A stretch of DNA of 64,000 nucleotides from Armatimonadota bacterium (GCA_013314775.1 JABUFB010000005.1:62001-126000), one strand, 5' to 3'. Counted from the first letter of the stretch, positions 50,262-59,577 are shown. Numbers and translations are program-made. The notes: a model not told the origin generated them from the sequence alone.

Positions 50262-51963
50262 CTGTCCCCTCCTGTCCGGGCGCCAGCTTGACCTCGCGTG
50301 AGGATGGCTCGAAGGCTATCTGGCCCGGCCCGGCCATGGCGACGCGAACAGAGACCGGCTCCTGCCGGGGGTTCGTGATCTCCACGGTCAGCTTTGCCTT
50401 GCCGCCCCGTCTGGCCTCGATCTGGTAAGGCCGAATGCGCACCCAGTAGGGGTTGATGGCATCCAGCCCCGCATCCTCCGGCAGGATGCGGCGGAAGAGG
50501 GTGCGAAGCTGCTGGGTGTGCTGGCGCAGCGACGCGAACTCGTCGGCATGCGGCACCCACGGCTCACCGTGCCCGGGGGCGATGATATCCGCTCTCAGGC
50601 CCATCAGCCGATGCGCGCACTCCTCGTGGCTGCCGAAGCGCAGGTTGTTGCGCATAATGACGGGGCATGCCAGATGATTGCCTATGCGCTGCAGGCTGTC
50701 GCCGGTGAACAGCACGCGTTTTCCGTCGACGTGGAGCAATACCAACGAGTGGTACTCAGTCTGGCCGGGGAAATGCCATGCCTGTAGCCGGAATCCTTTC
50801 CATTCAAATTCCTCACCGTCAGCCAGCGTGCGCGCCACCGGAATTGGCGTGGGTAGCAGGCACAATTCGCTGTAGCGTTCGGGGTGTTCGAGAATGTCCT
50901 GAAGCACCTCGGATGCCCAGACCTCGGTGCCAAAGCGCCTCCGCAAGTAGGGGAACCCGGCAACGTGGTCATCGTGGTAATGGGTCGGTATCGCCACATC
51001 GACGGACTTGAGGCCGTGGCGGTTCTGCAGTTCCCACAGCCCATGGTCGACATACCTCGTTGTCTCCCAGGGCTCGCGGTACGTCTCGTGCATCCCGAAA
51101 TGCGGACCATCCGGGGTCCCATGATCGATGAAGAGCGCCTGGCCGTTTTCCGCGACCAGGGCATACCATGCGCAGCATGCCTGCGGGAAGGCGAACAGGT
51201 GCTCGGTAATCTGGACCGGCCGCTGGAGGCAGGGAAGCTCCGAGCCCGTGCGCCAGCGGTACCACGCACGGGCGTTGTCCTGAAGCGCACGCAGAGCCGG
51301 CCGGGCATTGGGGATGGGCTCTCCGTGGGATGGGCAGATCAGCTCCACAGGTTCGCGTTGGAGTCGGATTGCCGAATAAGCGGTCTGGTCGGCGCCCTCA
51401 CATCCGCCGTAGTTGTGCTCCAGATCATGCAGGCTCGGAAACCTGCCGTCGTCGCAGAGAAGGTCGCCGGTAAAGGCCACTTGTTGGCCATCGATTTCGC
51501 AGAGCAGCGAGCACGCGCCGCGGGTGTGTCCGGGAGTGGGGATGATGTGGAACTCAAAGCCCCGCCAGCGGAAGATCTCGTAGTCCTGAAGCGGCTGATC
51601 CACAGGCAGGTCAGTCAGGCGTGTCTGCACAGTGCTGCGGCCATTGTAGCTGTCATAGACGGGGCGACTCTGCATGTACTGCGAAGCATGCTCGAAGAGG
51701 AAGCGCTCATGTTCGGGAACCGCGACCCGCGCCCCCTTGCTGACCAGCTTTTCTGCGCCCTGGTTCTGATCGCGGTGGTGGTGGGTGAACAGCAACCACT
51801 CCACCTCCTCCACACCCAGGCCGCGCAGGCGCGCGGTGAACCCGGCGTCCCCGCAGTCGATGACCAGGGCCCGGCTTCCTTTGCGGATCAGATAGGCATT
51901 GCAGGTGTCGCGCAACAGGTACAGGTGCTCCGACAGCCGAATCGGCTCGGTGACCTGGGCCAC
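50134..51963 (-). CDS. Tandem metallo-beta-lactamase-fold protein
   Basis: A 609-residue protein with two MBL-fold domains in one chain. The first has HHHRD (61-65) in 'WLLFTHHHRDQNQGAEKL', 'PTPGHTRGACSLL' and 'FTGDLLCDDG'. The second has HYHDDH (328-333) in 'PTHYHDDHVAG', 'HFPGQTEYHSLVLL', 'FTGDSLQRIG' and 'IAPGHGEPWVP'. Both appear to keep metal-ligand histidines, though the first has D-Q-N rather than D-H in HxHxDH. A C-terminal ~100-residue beta domain ('KAKLTVEITNPRQEPVSVRV') is CARDB/NEW3-like. The GTG start at 51963 has GGGAGG 8 nt upstream. No signal peptide is seen. Hydrolase activity is likely; the substrate is unknown. Confidence 0.83.
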   Translation of the reverse strand: MAQVTEPIRLSEHLYLLRDTCNAYLIRKGSRALVIDCGDAGFTARLRGLGVEEVEWLLFTHHHRDQNQGAEKLVSKGARVAVPEHERFLFEHASQYMQSRPVYDSYNGRSTVQTRLTDLPVDQPLQDYEIFRWRGFEFHIIPTPGHTRGACSLLCEIDGQQVAFTGDLLCDDGRFPSLHDLEHNYGGCEGADQTAYSAIRLQREPVELICPSHGEPIPNARPALRALQDNARAWYRWRTGSELPCLQRPVQITEHLFAFPQACCAWYALVAENGQALFIDHGTPDGPHFGMHETYREPWETTRYVDHGLWELQNRHGLKSVDVAIPTHYHDDHVAGFPYLRRRFGTEVWASEVLQDILEHPERYSELCLLPTPIPVARTLADGEEFEWKGFRLQAWHFPGQTEYHSLVLLHVDGKRVLFTGDSLQRIGNHLACPVIMRNNLRFGSHEECAHRLMGLRADIIAPGHGEPWVPHADEFASLRQHTQQLRTLFRRILPEDAGLDAINPYWVRIRPYQIEARRGGKAKLTVEITNPRQEPVSVRVAMAGPGQIAFEPSSREVKLAPGQEGTVKFELSVSQRYKGLPRVAIAADVTLGNERMGQATEAFVDIAG

Positions 51964-52107
51964 GTGGCCTCCCTCCCGGCGCCACTCCCCAGACCGTGCT
52001 GGCCGGCATCCGCGGCGTGCCGACCCGTTCCCGGTATTGGGGTTGGATCTGTCGCGTCCGCCCGGTACGTCGCTGCTCCCTGGTCCCCGCCCCCGTTGTG
52101 CCCCTCG

Positions 52108-53823
52108 TCAGATCCCCATCCTCATGCGCAGTTCCTCCAGTTCCCGGTGGAGGACCCCACTCTCCAGGGCCCCGACGTAGGCCTCGGGGAGGAGGGAACG
52201 AGACGTGCATGAAAGCACCGACAAGAGCTCCATGAGCCGGATCTGGTCGGCGTTCGAAGTGGTCGGAGGGATGTAATCGCCAACGGCGAAGGTCAGGTCA
52301 TCCGGGCTGACGCTTTCACGCCCGTCGAAAACTGCCTTGCGCTGGGCGATCCGCACGACTTCCTTCAGATCTGCGCCCGAGTAACCCGCAGTCTGGTCGG
52401 CGGCGGCACCGAGGTCCTCCACACAGTGGGGTACCTTGAGGGATCGGAAGGTTACCTCAAAGATGGCCTTGCGGGCGTCCCGGTCCGGCAGGAGGAACGG
52501 TAGTTTGAGGTCGAACCGTCCCGCCCGAAGGGTCGACGGGTCGATTAGATCCGGACGGTTGGTCGCCGCCCCGAACAGGATTTTTCCCTGGTGGCGTTCG
52601 TCGCTGAGGAAGGCGTTGAACATCGCGAAGACGCGCCGGCTTACCCCGCTGTCCGAGTCGCTGGTGACCCGTCGGCCGTACGACTGGTCGAACTCGTCGA
52701 TGAAGACGAAAACGGGCGACAACGCCTCCAGATAGTGAAAGAGCTTCTCGAGGTTGGATTCAGTCGCGCCAACGTACTTGCTGAAAACGTTCTTGAGCTG
52801 GACGAATGGGATCCCGCAGTCTTTGGCAAAGCACTCCATGCAGAAGGTTTTCCCGCAACCAGGCGGGCCGGTGAGCAGGATGCCTTTCGGGACTACCGCC
52901 GTCTTTCCGGAACGAAGTGCCTCGGCGGTGCGCAGGAGAATCTCTTTCTGCTTATCCACGCCGGCGAGGGCCTCCAGCCCCATCCGGGGCATGGTGAACT
53001 CCACCAGGTCCCCGATTTCTATTTCAATGGCTCGGCGCTTCCATTCAGCAACTAGCTCGAACGTCACCTGGCGTTGCTGACGTATGGCGCCACGCAGGAG
53101 CGACCCCACCTGAGTGAGTGACAGCCCATTGGTGATCTCGGCCAGCACTTCGGGTGTCATGGCCAGTTCGGGCCGCGAATCTCCCAATGCTTCCAGCTCG
53201 AACTCCACGTACCGGGCCCGGTCGCCTTTCTCTGGCATCGGGATCTCAACGACTTCGGTCCGCGATGCCCGAGCGTACAACTCTTCGCTCACGTCCGCCA
53301 GTGATGCGGCAATCAGGAATACGAAACTGTTGCGGCGCAGGAGTCGAGGGTCGTCACCGAGCTGGCGGAGCATGGTGACGAGGCGCCGCTCGTCGAAACT
53401 CATGAACCGCGCCTCCTCGCGGGGCGCGATCTTGTCCAGGTAATCCACGATCAGCGCCACGCCGTTGCGCGAAAAGAGATACTCCTGCAAGAGTGGGAGC
53501 GCAACGGCGGGCTTGATGATCTCCTCGTCGGTGGGACGGCCGCCGGATTGCCTGCGGTAGACCTGGAGGAATGCGTCGAACTCCCGCTGTGTTTCGGGCT
53601 GCGGGAACTGCATGCCGCGGCTGATGTCGTAGACGACGACTTTCTTGTCTGCGCAGAAAGCGTGTTCCAGAAACTCCGGCAACTGCAGATACCTGCCGGA
53701 GTAAGGGAAACGATCGCGCACGCCGTGCAGGATGAAGACGGAGGCGTTTGCGGACATATATGAGTCGCGGATCTGAGTTACCCACGCCGGCATGTTGCCC
53801 GAAGTGGCCGTGACTTCCTGCAT
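52108..53823 (-). CDS. AAA+ ATPase with a degenerate N-terminal domain
   Basis: A 571-residue protein. The C-terminal half is a classical AAA domain: Walker A GPPGCGKT (319-326), Walker B with D376/E377 in 'VFVFIDEFDQS', sensor-like 'ILFGAATNRPDLIDPSTLRA', arginine-finger 'GRFDLKLPF' and the lid 'TAGYSGADLKEVVRIAQRKA'. The N-terminal ~270 residues look like a second, ATPase-like fold without Walker motifs ('VFILHGVRDRFPYSGRYL', 'VALIVDYLDKIAPREEARFM'). It lies 39 nt behind the PspA-like gene, with GAGGAAG upstream of its ATG. A membrane-remodelling or disassembly partner for PspA, by analogy to Vps4/ESCRT-III, is an inference. Confidence 0.85.
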   Translation of the reverse strand: MQEVTATSGNMPAWVTQIRDSYMSANASVFILHGVRDRFPYSGRYLQLPEFLEHAFCADKKVVVYDISRGMQFPQPETQREFDAFLQVYRRQSGGRPTDEEIIKPAVALPLLQEYLFSRNGVALIVDYLDKIAPREEARFMSFDERRLVTMLRQLGDDPRLLRRNSFVFLIAASLADVSEELYARASRTEVVEIPMPEKGDRARYVEFELEALGDSRPELAMTPEVLAEITNGLSLTQVGSLLRGAIRQQRQVTFELVAEWKRRAIEIEIGDLVEFTMPRMGLEALAGVDKQKEILLRTAEALRSGKTAVVPKGILLTGPPGCGKTFCMECFAKDCGIPFVQLKNVFSKYVGATESNLEKLFHYLEALSPVFVFIDEFDQSYGRRVTSDSDSGVSRRVFAMFNAFLSDERHQGKILFGAATNRPDLIDPSTLRAGRFDLKLPFLLPDRDARKAIFEVTFRSLKVPHCVEDLGAAADQTAGYSGADLKEVVRIAQRKAVFDGRESVSPDDLTFAVGDYIPPTTSNADQIRLMELLSVLSCTSRSLLPEAYVGALESGVLHRELEELRMRMGI

Positions 53824-53862
53824 CTGTGCTTCCTCGTGGCGGTCGTGGTATTCCGCACGGGC

Positions 53863-54681
53863 CTACTGCTGCTGGGTGTCCTCCTGCCTGGGCTGGGCCC
53901 AATTGACATCGCCGGTCATATCCTGCTGCTCCACGGTCTCCGGCGGAGACGGGGGTGCTTCGGTCTGCAGGGGCACGGATTCCATGGTTTTGACCGGGGC
54001 TTCCTCTTCGGGTAGCAGCCCCAGTTGCCGCTGATACTCCTGGTAGGCCGCCTCGGCAGAATCCAGCGCAACATCTTGTTCGAGTTCGGAAATCTGTGTC
54101 TCCACGCTGCTCTGGGCCACCTCGATGCGGGCCTCGGCCCGGGCGAGCTTCTCGTCAATCACTTCGGTCATGCGCTGGAGGGTATCGGTCTCGTCACCTG
54201 TCTCGAAGGTCCCCATAATCTCGGCCATCTCGGCCTCGACCTGCGCCCGTTTGGCCCGGTCGATCTGGTGCATTGCCTCCTGCATCTGCTGGCGCACCTT
54301 GGCCTCGAAGGCGGCGCGCATCTTCAGCATGCGCTGGGAGTTCTCCTTGGCCCGCAGGAGAGCTGCCTGGGTCTCCGCGAGCTCCTTTTCAGCCTGCTGG
54401 AGCTGCATGATGAGCGCTTTGGCGGCCTCCTTGCGCTCGGGACCGGCTTTCACGGCTGCCTCGACCTGGGGCTTGAGGCGTGCAACCGCTTCGGACTGTC
54501 GGTCTAACTGCATTTCCAGCATCTTCTCGTGCTTCACGATCTCTGCAACCTGGCGGTTCAGCTCAGGGATCTTCTCCCGCAGGTCGTCGCGAAGCTGCCG
54601 CAAGATCATCTCGGGATCCTCCGCGCCCCGGATCAGCCAACCGAAAAGCGCCCGAAATATGCGCTTGATGCGTTTCCACAT
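53863..54681 (-). CDS. PspA/IM30-family membrane stress protein
   Basis: A 272-residue protein beginning with a short amphipathic helix (MWKRIKRIFRALFGWLIRGA), followed by 'EDPEMILRQLRDDLREKIPE' and a long helical coiled coil to ~200, typical of PspA/IM30/Vipp1, which are structurally related to ESCRT-III and assemble on stressed membranes. The last ~55 residues are proline- and acid-rich and probably disordered ('EAPPSPPETVEQQDM'). Start 54681 is supported by GAGGTGAATC upstream; the longer frame has no such site. The AAA+ gene follows on the same strand, making a plausible operon. Confidence 0.85.
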   Translation of the reverse strand: MWKRIKRIFRALFGWLIRGAEDPEMILRQLRDDLREKIPELNRQVAEIVKHEKMLEMQLDRQSEAVARLKPQVEAAVKAGPERKEAAKALIMQLQQAEKELAETQAALLRAKENSQRMLKMRAAFEAKVRQQMQEAMHQIDRAKRAQVEAEMAEIMGTFETGDETDTLQRMTEVIDEKLARAEARIEVAQSSVETQISELEQDVALDSAEAAYQEYQRQLGLLPEEEAPVKTMESVPLQTEAPPSPPETVEQQDMTGDVNWAQPRQEDTQQQ

Positions 54682-54840
54682 GGATGATTCACCTCGTGTA
54701 ATGTGACAGGCAAAGGCACAGGTGCATCTGCCGGGGCACATGCTCAGGTTTGTTTCTACTTGGCCGGGTGGGAATCCTGCGTCGGACAACGTCTTTTTTC
54801 GTAGCGGCGCTGAATCGTTGCTTTTCGATCCACCGTTGTA

Positions 54841-54882
54841 GAGAGAAAAAGAGACGGCGGGCACTGGATGGGCCCGCCGTCT
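54841..54882 (-). terminator. Intrinsic terminator of the VIT-VWA gene
   Basis: Read on the minus strand, an 11-bp perfect stem (AGACGGCGGGC / GCCCGCCGTCT) with a 9-nt loop is followed by CTTTTTCTCTC. This is the only terminator in the window with a clear T-run. The rest of 54682-54840 shows no gene and should hold the PspA promoter. Confidence 0.8.
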
Positions 54883-54920
54883 GCGTGTACGAACTCGAGG
54901 GAGAGTGCCAGTTCTGGCGT

Positions 54921-57146
54921 CTAACCCCGCGCATTGCGGAGATTATCTATGTCCTCTCGGGTCAAAGTCGTCTTTCCGTCGGCGCCAATCTGCACCGCCC
55001 GGCCGTTGAGGACGAATACGACATTGTCGGAAATCGCCAGGTACTGGTTGGCCATCGGGAACTCCCGGCTGAGTTGGAAGTACGCCTCGCTGTACGCCTG
55101 AACTTTGAGTGGCTCGCCGAACTTCGCCGGGTCATAGCGCAGGTCCTGGACCTGCCCGCGACGGTTCACGAACCCGCGTTGTCCTCGGGCTTGAACGTTA
55201 CTGATCGTGACCTCCTCACCTTTCTCATTGAGGTACCGGTTCCGGGTTACCAGACTGGCGCTGTCTCGCATGCGCTGAGCGTTCTGAGCCTGGGATGTCG
55301 CCCAGCCTCCTCCGCGCTGCTCGAAGGCCACACCCATGGCTGCCTCAGCCGCTGGGGCGGCTGCCGCCATGCCTGCCGGGCCGGTGATCGGGGCGTCCTC
55401 GTCGGCCAGGAAGGCCGTGTACTCAGTGAGGATTCCATATTCCGTGCTCAGGGCGACAATCTCGTCCACCAGCTCTTTCCCCTTGCCATGCAGGCGAATC
55501 TGGTCCAACAGGAACCCGATCTTGCGGGACGCCCACAAGGGCGCAAGATACTCAGTATGGTCCCGGGTTTCGGGGAAGGTCACCTTCGTCTCGAAGCTGC
55601 GCTTCGCATCTCCCGCCTTGCCGGAAAGAGTGATCGTGGTGGTCCCGCAGCTTTCGCTCTTGTAGCGACCGAATACCGCCAGTTGAGAGCCGGAGAACAG
55701 GTCCGGCAGTTCGCGCGGGTAGCTGTCATAGGTCTTCACGGTGCCGAAGTCCAGCTCCAGCTCTGTGAGAACCGGCTGGGCGATCTTTGAATACCAGCTG
55801 GAGACCTTCACCTCGATGTTTTCGCCGGGGCGCACGTAGGTGGACACGCCGCCGTTTTCGTCCGCCACGCGGTCGAGGAAGTGGGTGTCCACATCATAAC
55901 CCACGCCGAAGGTGAAGATGCGGGTGGGCAGGGACTTGTCGGCGATCTGTTTCTTCGCATCATCCGCGATCTGATCCGGGTCTGTGACCTCTCCCACCGT
56001 AGGCAGTCCGTCCGTGATCAAGGCGATGTAATTGGGATGCTTCTCGCCCCTCGCACGGATGGCGCTTGCCAAGGCCTCGCTCATCGCGGTCCCGCCGCGC
56101 GCCGTGATGTCGGCCACGAACTTGCGGGCCTTGTCGATATTCTCCTTGCTCGCCGGCATCAGCCCCTCGCCCAGGGATTCCACGGTGGAGGAGAAGGCCA
56201 GTATCTCGAACTCATCCTGAGGATTGAGGCTGTTGACGCAGAACTCCAGGGCTTTGCAGGCCTGCTCGATCTTCTCCCCGGCCATGGAACCGGAACGGTC
56301 GAGCACGAAGATCACTGACTTGGGCGCGGCTTTCGCGGGCCCGGCGTCCTCGCTTGATGGGGACGCCAGGAGCAGGAAGAACCCGTCCTCATTCTTCTCT
56401 TTGAAGGTCAGGACGCTGGTGGTCACATCCTGCTTCGCGGGCGAATAGTGCAAGATCATGTCCCGATCAGGCTTGGTGTTGGTCTCCTCGTAGGACACCA
56501 CCACTTCGCCGTCCGCCTTGCGGCTCACGTCCACCTCATGGCTGGGCGAATAGACCGCGCCGATCTTGCCCTCGGACTTGATCTTCGCCTCGAACACTGT
56601 CTCGCGGATGGGCTTGGCCGAGAACTTCTCCGTGCTCATGGGGTAGTTGTACGAGACCAGCCCATTGTCGAACCCGAGAAGCTCAGTGTAGCGAAGCTCA
56701 ATGCGCCTTTCGCCGCGCCCAGGGATGGGGTAGATGCGGGCCCGATATGTGTTGCGGCCGGTGTACTCCAGCAGCGCGGGGTCCTTGCGCTTGCGGACGA
56801 TCTCTTCGTAGATGGAAACGGCCTTCTCGCGCTCGAGGATCTCCCCGGGCATTGGCTTGCCGTCTACGATCAGCGTGAAGTCCTTGACGACTGCCCCAGG
56901 CGGCAGGGGGAAGATGTACGTGGCCTCCTGCTCGCGGTCGGTCTCGTTTACGAATACCTGGTCCACGTAGGTGGTGGCGATCTGACCCTCGATGCTCACC
57001 TTGACGTGGTGATATTTGATGCTGAAGTAGGGGGCTTCTTCGATGGGGCGCAGCGGCGGGATGAGAATCCCGTCAGCAGCGACACCCGCGCAGATTGCCA
57101 CAGACAGTATCGTCACCCAAAGATGCACCAGCGCGCGTCGCGACAT
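54921..57146 (-). CDS. Exported VIT plus von Willebrand factor A domain protein
   Basis: A 741-residue exported protein (signal MSRRALVHLWVTILSVAICA). The VIT domain (~35-160) has 'VDQVFVNETDREQEATYIFP', 'KPMPGEILEREKAVSIYEE' and 'YRARIYPIPGRGERRIELRY'; the VWA domain (~277-450) has the MIDAS DRSGS (283-287) in 'VIFVLDRSGSMAGEKIEQAC' and 'ALITDGLPTVGEV'. A C-terminal region includes 'GKGKELVDEIVALSTEYGIL' and 'TEYTAFLADEDAP', usual for bacterial inter-alpha-trypsin inhibitor-like proteins. Function in bacteria is unclear; metal-dependent adhesion at the cell surface is likely. Start 57146 has GGGAGG 8 nt upstream; an upstream extension in the same frame is unsupported. Confidence 0.88.
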   Translation of the reverse strand: MSRRALVHLWVTILSVAICAGVAADGILIPPLRPIEEAPYFSIKYHHVKVSIEGQIATTYVDQVFVNETDREQEATYIFPLPPGAVVKDFTLIVDGKPMPGEILEREKAVSIYEEIVRKRKDPALLEYTGRNTYRARIYPIPGRGERRIELRYTELLGFDNGLVSYNYPMSTEKFSAKPIRETVFEAKIKSEGKIGAVYSPSHEVDVSRKADGEVVVSYEETNTKPDRDMILHYSPAKQDVTTSVLTFKEKNEDGFFLLLASPSSEDAGPAKAAPKSVIFVLDRSGSMAGEKIEQACKALEFCVNSLNPQDEFEILAFSSTVESLGEGLMPASKENIDKARKFVADITARGGTAMSEALASAIRARGEKHPNYIALITDGLPTVGEVTDPDQIADDAKKQIADKSLPTRIFTFGVGYDVDTHFLDRVADENGGVSTYVRPGENIEVKVSSWYSKIAQPVLTELELDFGTVKTYDSYPRELPDLFSGSQLAVFGRYKSESCGTTTITLSGKAGDAKRSFETKVTFPETRDHTEYLAPLWASRKIGFLLDQIRLHGKGKELVDEIVALSTEYGILTEYTAFLADEDAPITGPAGMAAAAPAAEAAMGVAFEQRGGGWATSQAQNAQRMRDSASLVTRNRYLNEKGEEVTISNVQARGQRGFVNRRGQVQDLRYDPAKFGEPLKVQAYSEAYFQLSREFPMANQYLAISDNVVFVLNGRAVQIGADGKTTLTREDIDNLRNARG

Positions 57147-57571
57147 GAGCTTCGCCTCCCGGCCGTTGTCTGGAGCTATTGCCCAGCACGTCATTATGCG
57201 CCACTGCCAGATGGACGGATGGCAAGGCCGGTATGTTCCGCAATCGAAACTGTGCGTGCAGGGTCCGTAACAAGCGGTCGCATACGGGGGCGACGAAGAT
57301 GGGACTGGCATTACGCGTCGACCGCAGGCGGTCACCAACCGGGTGCTTGTACCCGGCGGGGCAAGCCTTCGCGGAGTGCGCATTGGGTGCAGGCGCGGTC
57401 TGTGGATGACGCTCGGAGCCGGATGCCGGTCTCCCAATGCGGAAGGAGAACCTCGCTGCCCCTCATTACCTTCATCACTGGGAGGGCGCATCGGGTTGTC
57501 CGGCGAATGTAATCCCGCGTGGGCGCGATGGCCCGGCTGCGAACAGACACCTGATGGGCTGGGGATGCCCG
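57147..57571. other. Divergent intergenic region without a gene
   Basis: This ~425-bp stretch separates the divergent VIT-VWA and TIM-barrel genes. The frames across it look like shadows: no ribosome site pairs with a plausible protein. Promoters for both directions should lie here but I could not pick a well-spaced -35/-10 pair. Confidence 0.5.
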
Positions 57572-58318
57572 ATGCGATTCGGTCTCGAGATAGGATTCGA
57601 GGATGGCGAGGACGACCTGGCCCGTGTGGCGAGGCTCGCAGAGATCGGGTACCAGTATATCCACCTCTCGGTGGACTGCCTTCGTTGCGGCGCGGAACCC
57701 GAGACCTACTACGCGGTGCGCCGGGCCCTGAAACGCGCGGCCCTGCGGCCCGAGGTCTTCTCGTGGGCGATGCCCCCGGAGATGCCACTGGTGGGTGATG
57801 ATGTTCACTGGCCCGCCACCGAGAAGCATCTGGCCCTTGCGCTGGAGCGCATCGAGGAGACAGGCGGGCAGGTCCTCGCTTTTCCGGCCAATCCGGGCGC
57901 ACGGGTCCCGCCCGACTACCCCATTGACGACGCGGTGAACCAGGTCCGGTATTTCCTGGGGATCGCTGCCGACTATGCCGGCTCTATCGGCCTCGCCCTG
58001 GGTGATCTGCTCCGGCCTCCAGAAGACGCCGATGAATCGGCGCCGGACGCAGAGGAGCTTCTCAGACTCCTCGGACGGCCCGAGATCTCGCTGCTGTTGG
58101 AAGGGCCACGGGATCAAGGAAGAGTCCGTGATGACCTTGACGTAGCTCGCGTGGCGCAGGTGATTGTCTGCGGCGACGAGCCGGACAGACTGGAAGACTG
58201 GGTAACTTCTATGGCGCGCGCGGGCTACGCCGGACGCGTTACCATCCAGCTGGCAAGTCTTGATGAAGATACGGCAAGTGAAGCGCTGCAAGCTGCCCGT
58301 CGGGCAGGCGGGGCTTGA
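57572..58318 (+). CDS. Sugar phosphate isomerase/epimerase-like TIM barrel
   Basis: A 248-residue protein from ATG 57572 (GGGG 8 nt upstream): 'MRFGLEIGFEDGEDDLARVA', 'LAEIGYQYIHLSVDCL', 'FSWAMPPEMPLVGDDVHWP' and 'LERIEETGGQVLAFPANPGA'. This matches the AP-endonuclease-2/xylose-isomerase-like TIM-barrel fold. The C-terminal half departs from the family norm, with 'LLLEGPRDQGRVRDDLDVA' in place of usual metal ligands, so an active isomerase is not certain. It precedes the DUF6807-like gene by 65 nt on the same strand. Confidence 0.6.
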   Translation: MRFGLEIGFEDGEDDLARVARLAEIGYQYIHLSVDCLRCGAEPETYYAVRRALKRAALRPEVFSWAMPPEMPLVGDDVHWPATEKHLALALERIEETGGQVLAFPANPGARVPPDYPIDDAVNQVRYFLGIAADYAGSIGLALGDLLRPPEDADESAPDAEELLRLLGRPEISLLLEGPRDQGRVRDDLDVARVAQVIVCGDEPDRLEDWVTSMARAGYAGRVTIQLASLDEDTASEALQAARRAGGA

Positions 58319-58383
58319 CTTCCCCTCGCCGGGGTTGGTTAACTAACCACACCAGCGGTACAACACGAGGAGGCGCAAGCATC

Positions 58384-59577
58384 ATGGCCGAGTCTCACCA
58401 GCCGGGCACAATTCTCGAAGTCAATGCCGGACTCCACGATCGCAAGGACGCGATCGTTACCTGGACCTGCTCAGGCGGTTGCGACTGCGAATGCGACTGC
58501 GAGGTCGGGCACGTCCTGTACGAGCTGGACGAAAACGGAAACCAGGGCGCGGAAGTGCCCTGCCAGTGCATTCCTGACTGCGGGTGCGAAGATGACTGCG
58601 GAGGGGAGTGCGGCAGCCTTACGTGGGTCGTCCCCGAGCTCAAAGCGGGGCAGACGAAGCGCTATATTATCGGCGATGGCCAACCCACGCAGGTTCCCGG
58701 TGTGACAGTTGGCCTCACCCCGGGCGAGAAGGCCGATTTCGTCGTGGCAGGAACGCCTTTCACGAGCTACGTGGTGAAGGAGGGCATTGCCCGACCGTAC
58801 TGCTATCCCGTCTACGGACCGGGCGGCGCCGAGGTCACGAATCTCGGCCCCTCGGACCATGTGCACCACAAGTCCATGTACATCGCGCAGGGTGAGGTCA
58901 ACGGCTGCGACAACTGGTCGGAGCTTGAGGGCCACGCATCGACGATCAACCGCGAAGTCCATGTGACTGCGGAAGGCCCGGTTTTCGGCGAGATCGTGAG
59001 CATCAGCGACTGGGTCAGCGCTAAGGGCCAGAACATCCTGCAGGAGATCACCGCGATCCGGGTCTACAACACCCCGGACAACCGCCGTATCATGGACTGG
59101 GACATCACCTGGTTCGCGGCCTACGGCGGCGTGTTCTTCGGAGATACCAAGGAAGCCGGGACCCTTGCGGTGCGTGTGGCCGAGAGTATGGAGGTCCGCA
59201 ACGGTGGCACCATCCGCAACTCCTACGGCGGCTTGAACGACGATGAGTGCTGGGGCAAGCGCGCGGAATGGGTGGACTACTACGGCCCTGTGACCTCCGG
59301 CGTTGCCGGGATCACGATAATGGACCATCCGGACAACCTGCGATTTCCGACTTACTGGCATGTGCGCGGCTACGGTCTGTTCACCGCGAACCAGTGGGGG
59401 ATTCACGACTTCACCGGTGACTGGAGCCAGCGCGGCGACCTTGCCCTGGAAGCAGGCGATGCCCTGAACTTTGTGTTCCGGGTGTACATCCACGATGGTG
59501 ACACGGATCATGCGGCAGTGGCGGCCAAGTACATTGACTTCATCTACCCGCCGAAGGTGACCGTGGTCCAGAGCTGA
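58384..59577 (+). CDS. DUF6807/PmoA-like protein with Cys-rich insert
   Basis: A 397-residue protein from ATG 58384 (GGAGG upstream). From ~100 on it matches a family common in Planctomycetes and relatives, annotated as DUF6807 or 'PmoA family' although unrelated to proven methane oxygenase: 'ARPYCYPVYGPGGAEVTNLG', 'SDHVHHKSMYIAQGEVNG', 'DWDITWFAAYGGVFFGDTKE', 'GVAGITIMDHPDNLRFPTYW' and 'HVRGYGLFTANQWGIHDF'. Near the N terminus, residues 29-76 contain 11 cysteines (29, 33, 35, 37, 39, 60, 62, 66, 68, 72, 76), many as CxC with acidic neighbours. This insert is unusual for the family and could bind metal. No signal peptide is seen. A strong hairpin ends the unit. Confidence 0.78.
   Translation: MAESHQPGTILEVNAGLHDRKDAIVTWTCSGGCDCECDCEVGHVLYELDENGNQGAEVPCQCIPDCGCEDDCGGECGSLTWVVPELKAGQTKRYIIGDGQPTQVPGVTVGLTPGEKADFVVAGTPFTSYVVKEGIARPYCYPVYGPGGAEVTNLGPSDHVHHKSMYIAQGEVNGCDNWSELEGHASTINREVHVTAEGPVFGEIVSISDWVSAKGQNILQEITAIRVYNTPDNRRIMDWDITWFAAYGGVFFGDTKEAGTLAVRVAESMEVRNGGTIRNSYGGLNDDECWGKRAEWVDYYGPVTSGVAGITIMDHPDNLRFPTYWHVRGYGLFTANQWGIHDFTGDWSQRGDLALEAGDALNFVFRVYIHDGDTDHAAVAAKYIDFIYPPKVTVVQS

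Noticed and set aside
58384-59577. Particulate methane monooxygenase subunit A
   Set aside because: The 'PmoA' label in this family is an annotation habit; the sequence is a soluble beta-rich protein with no multi-helix membrane core.
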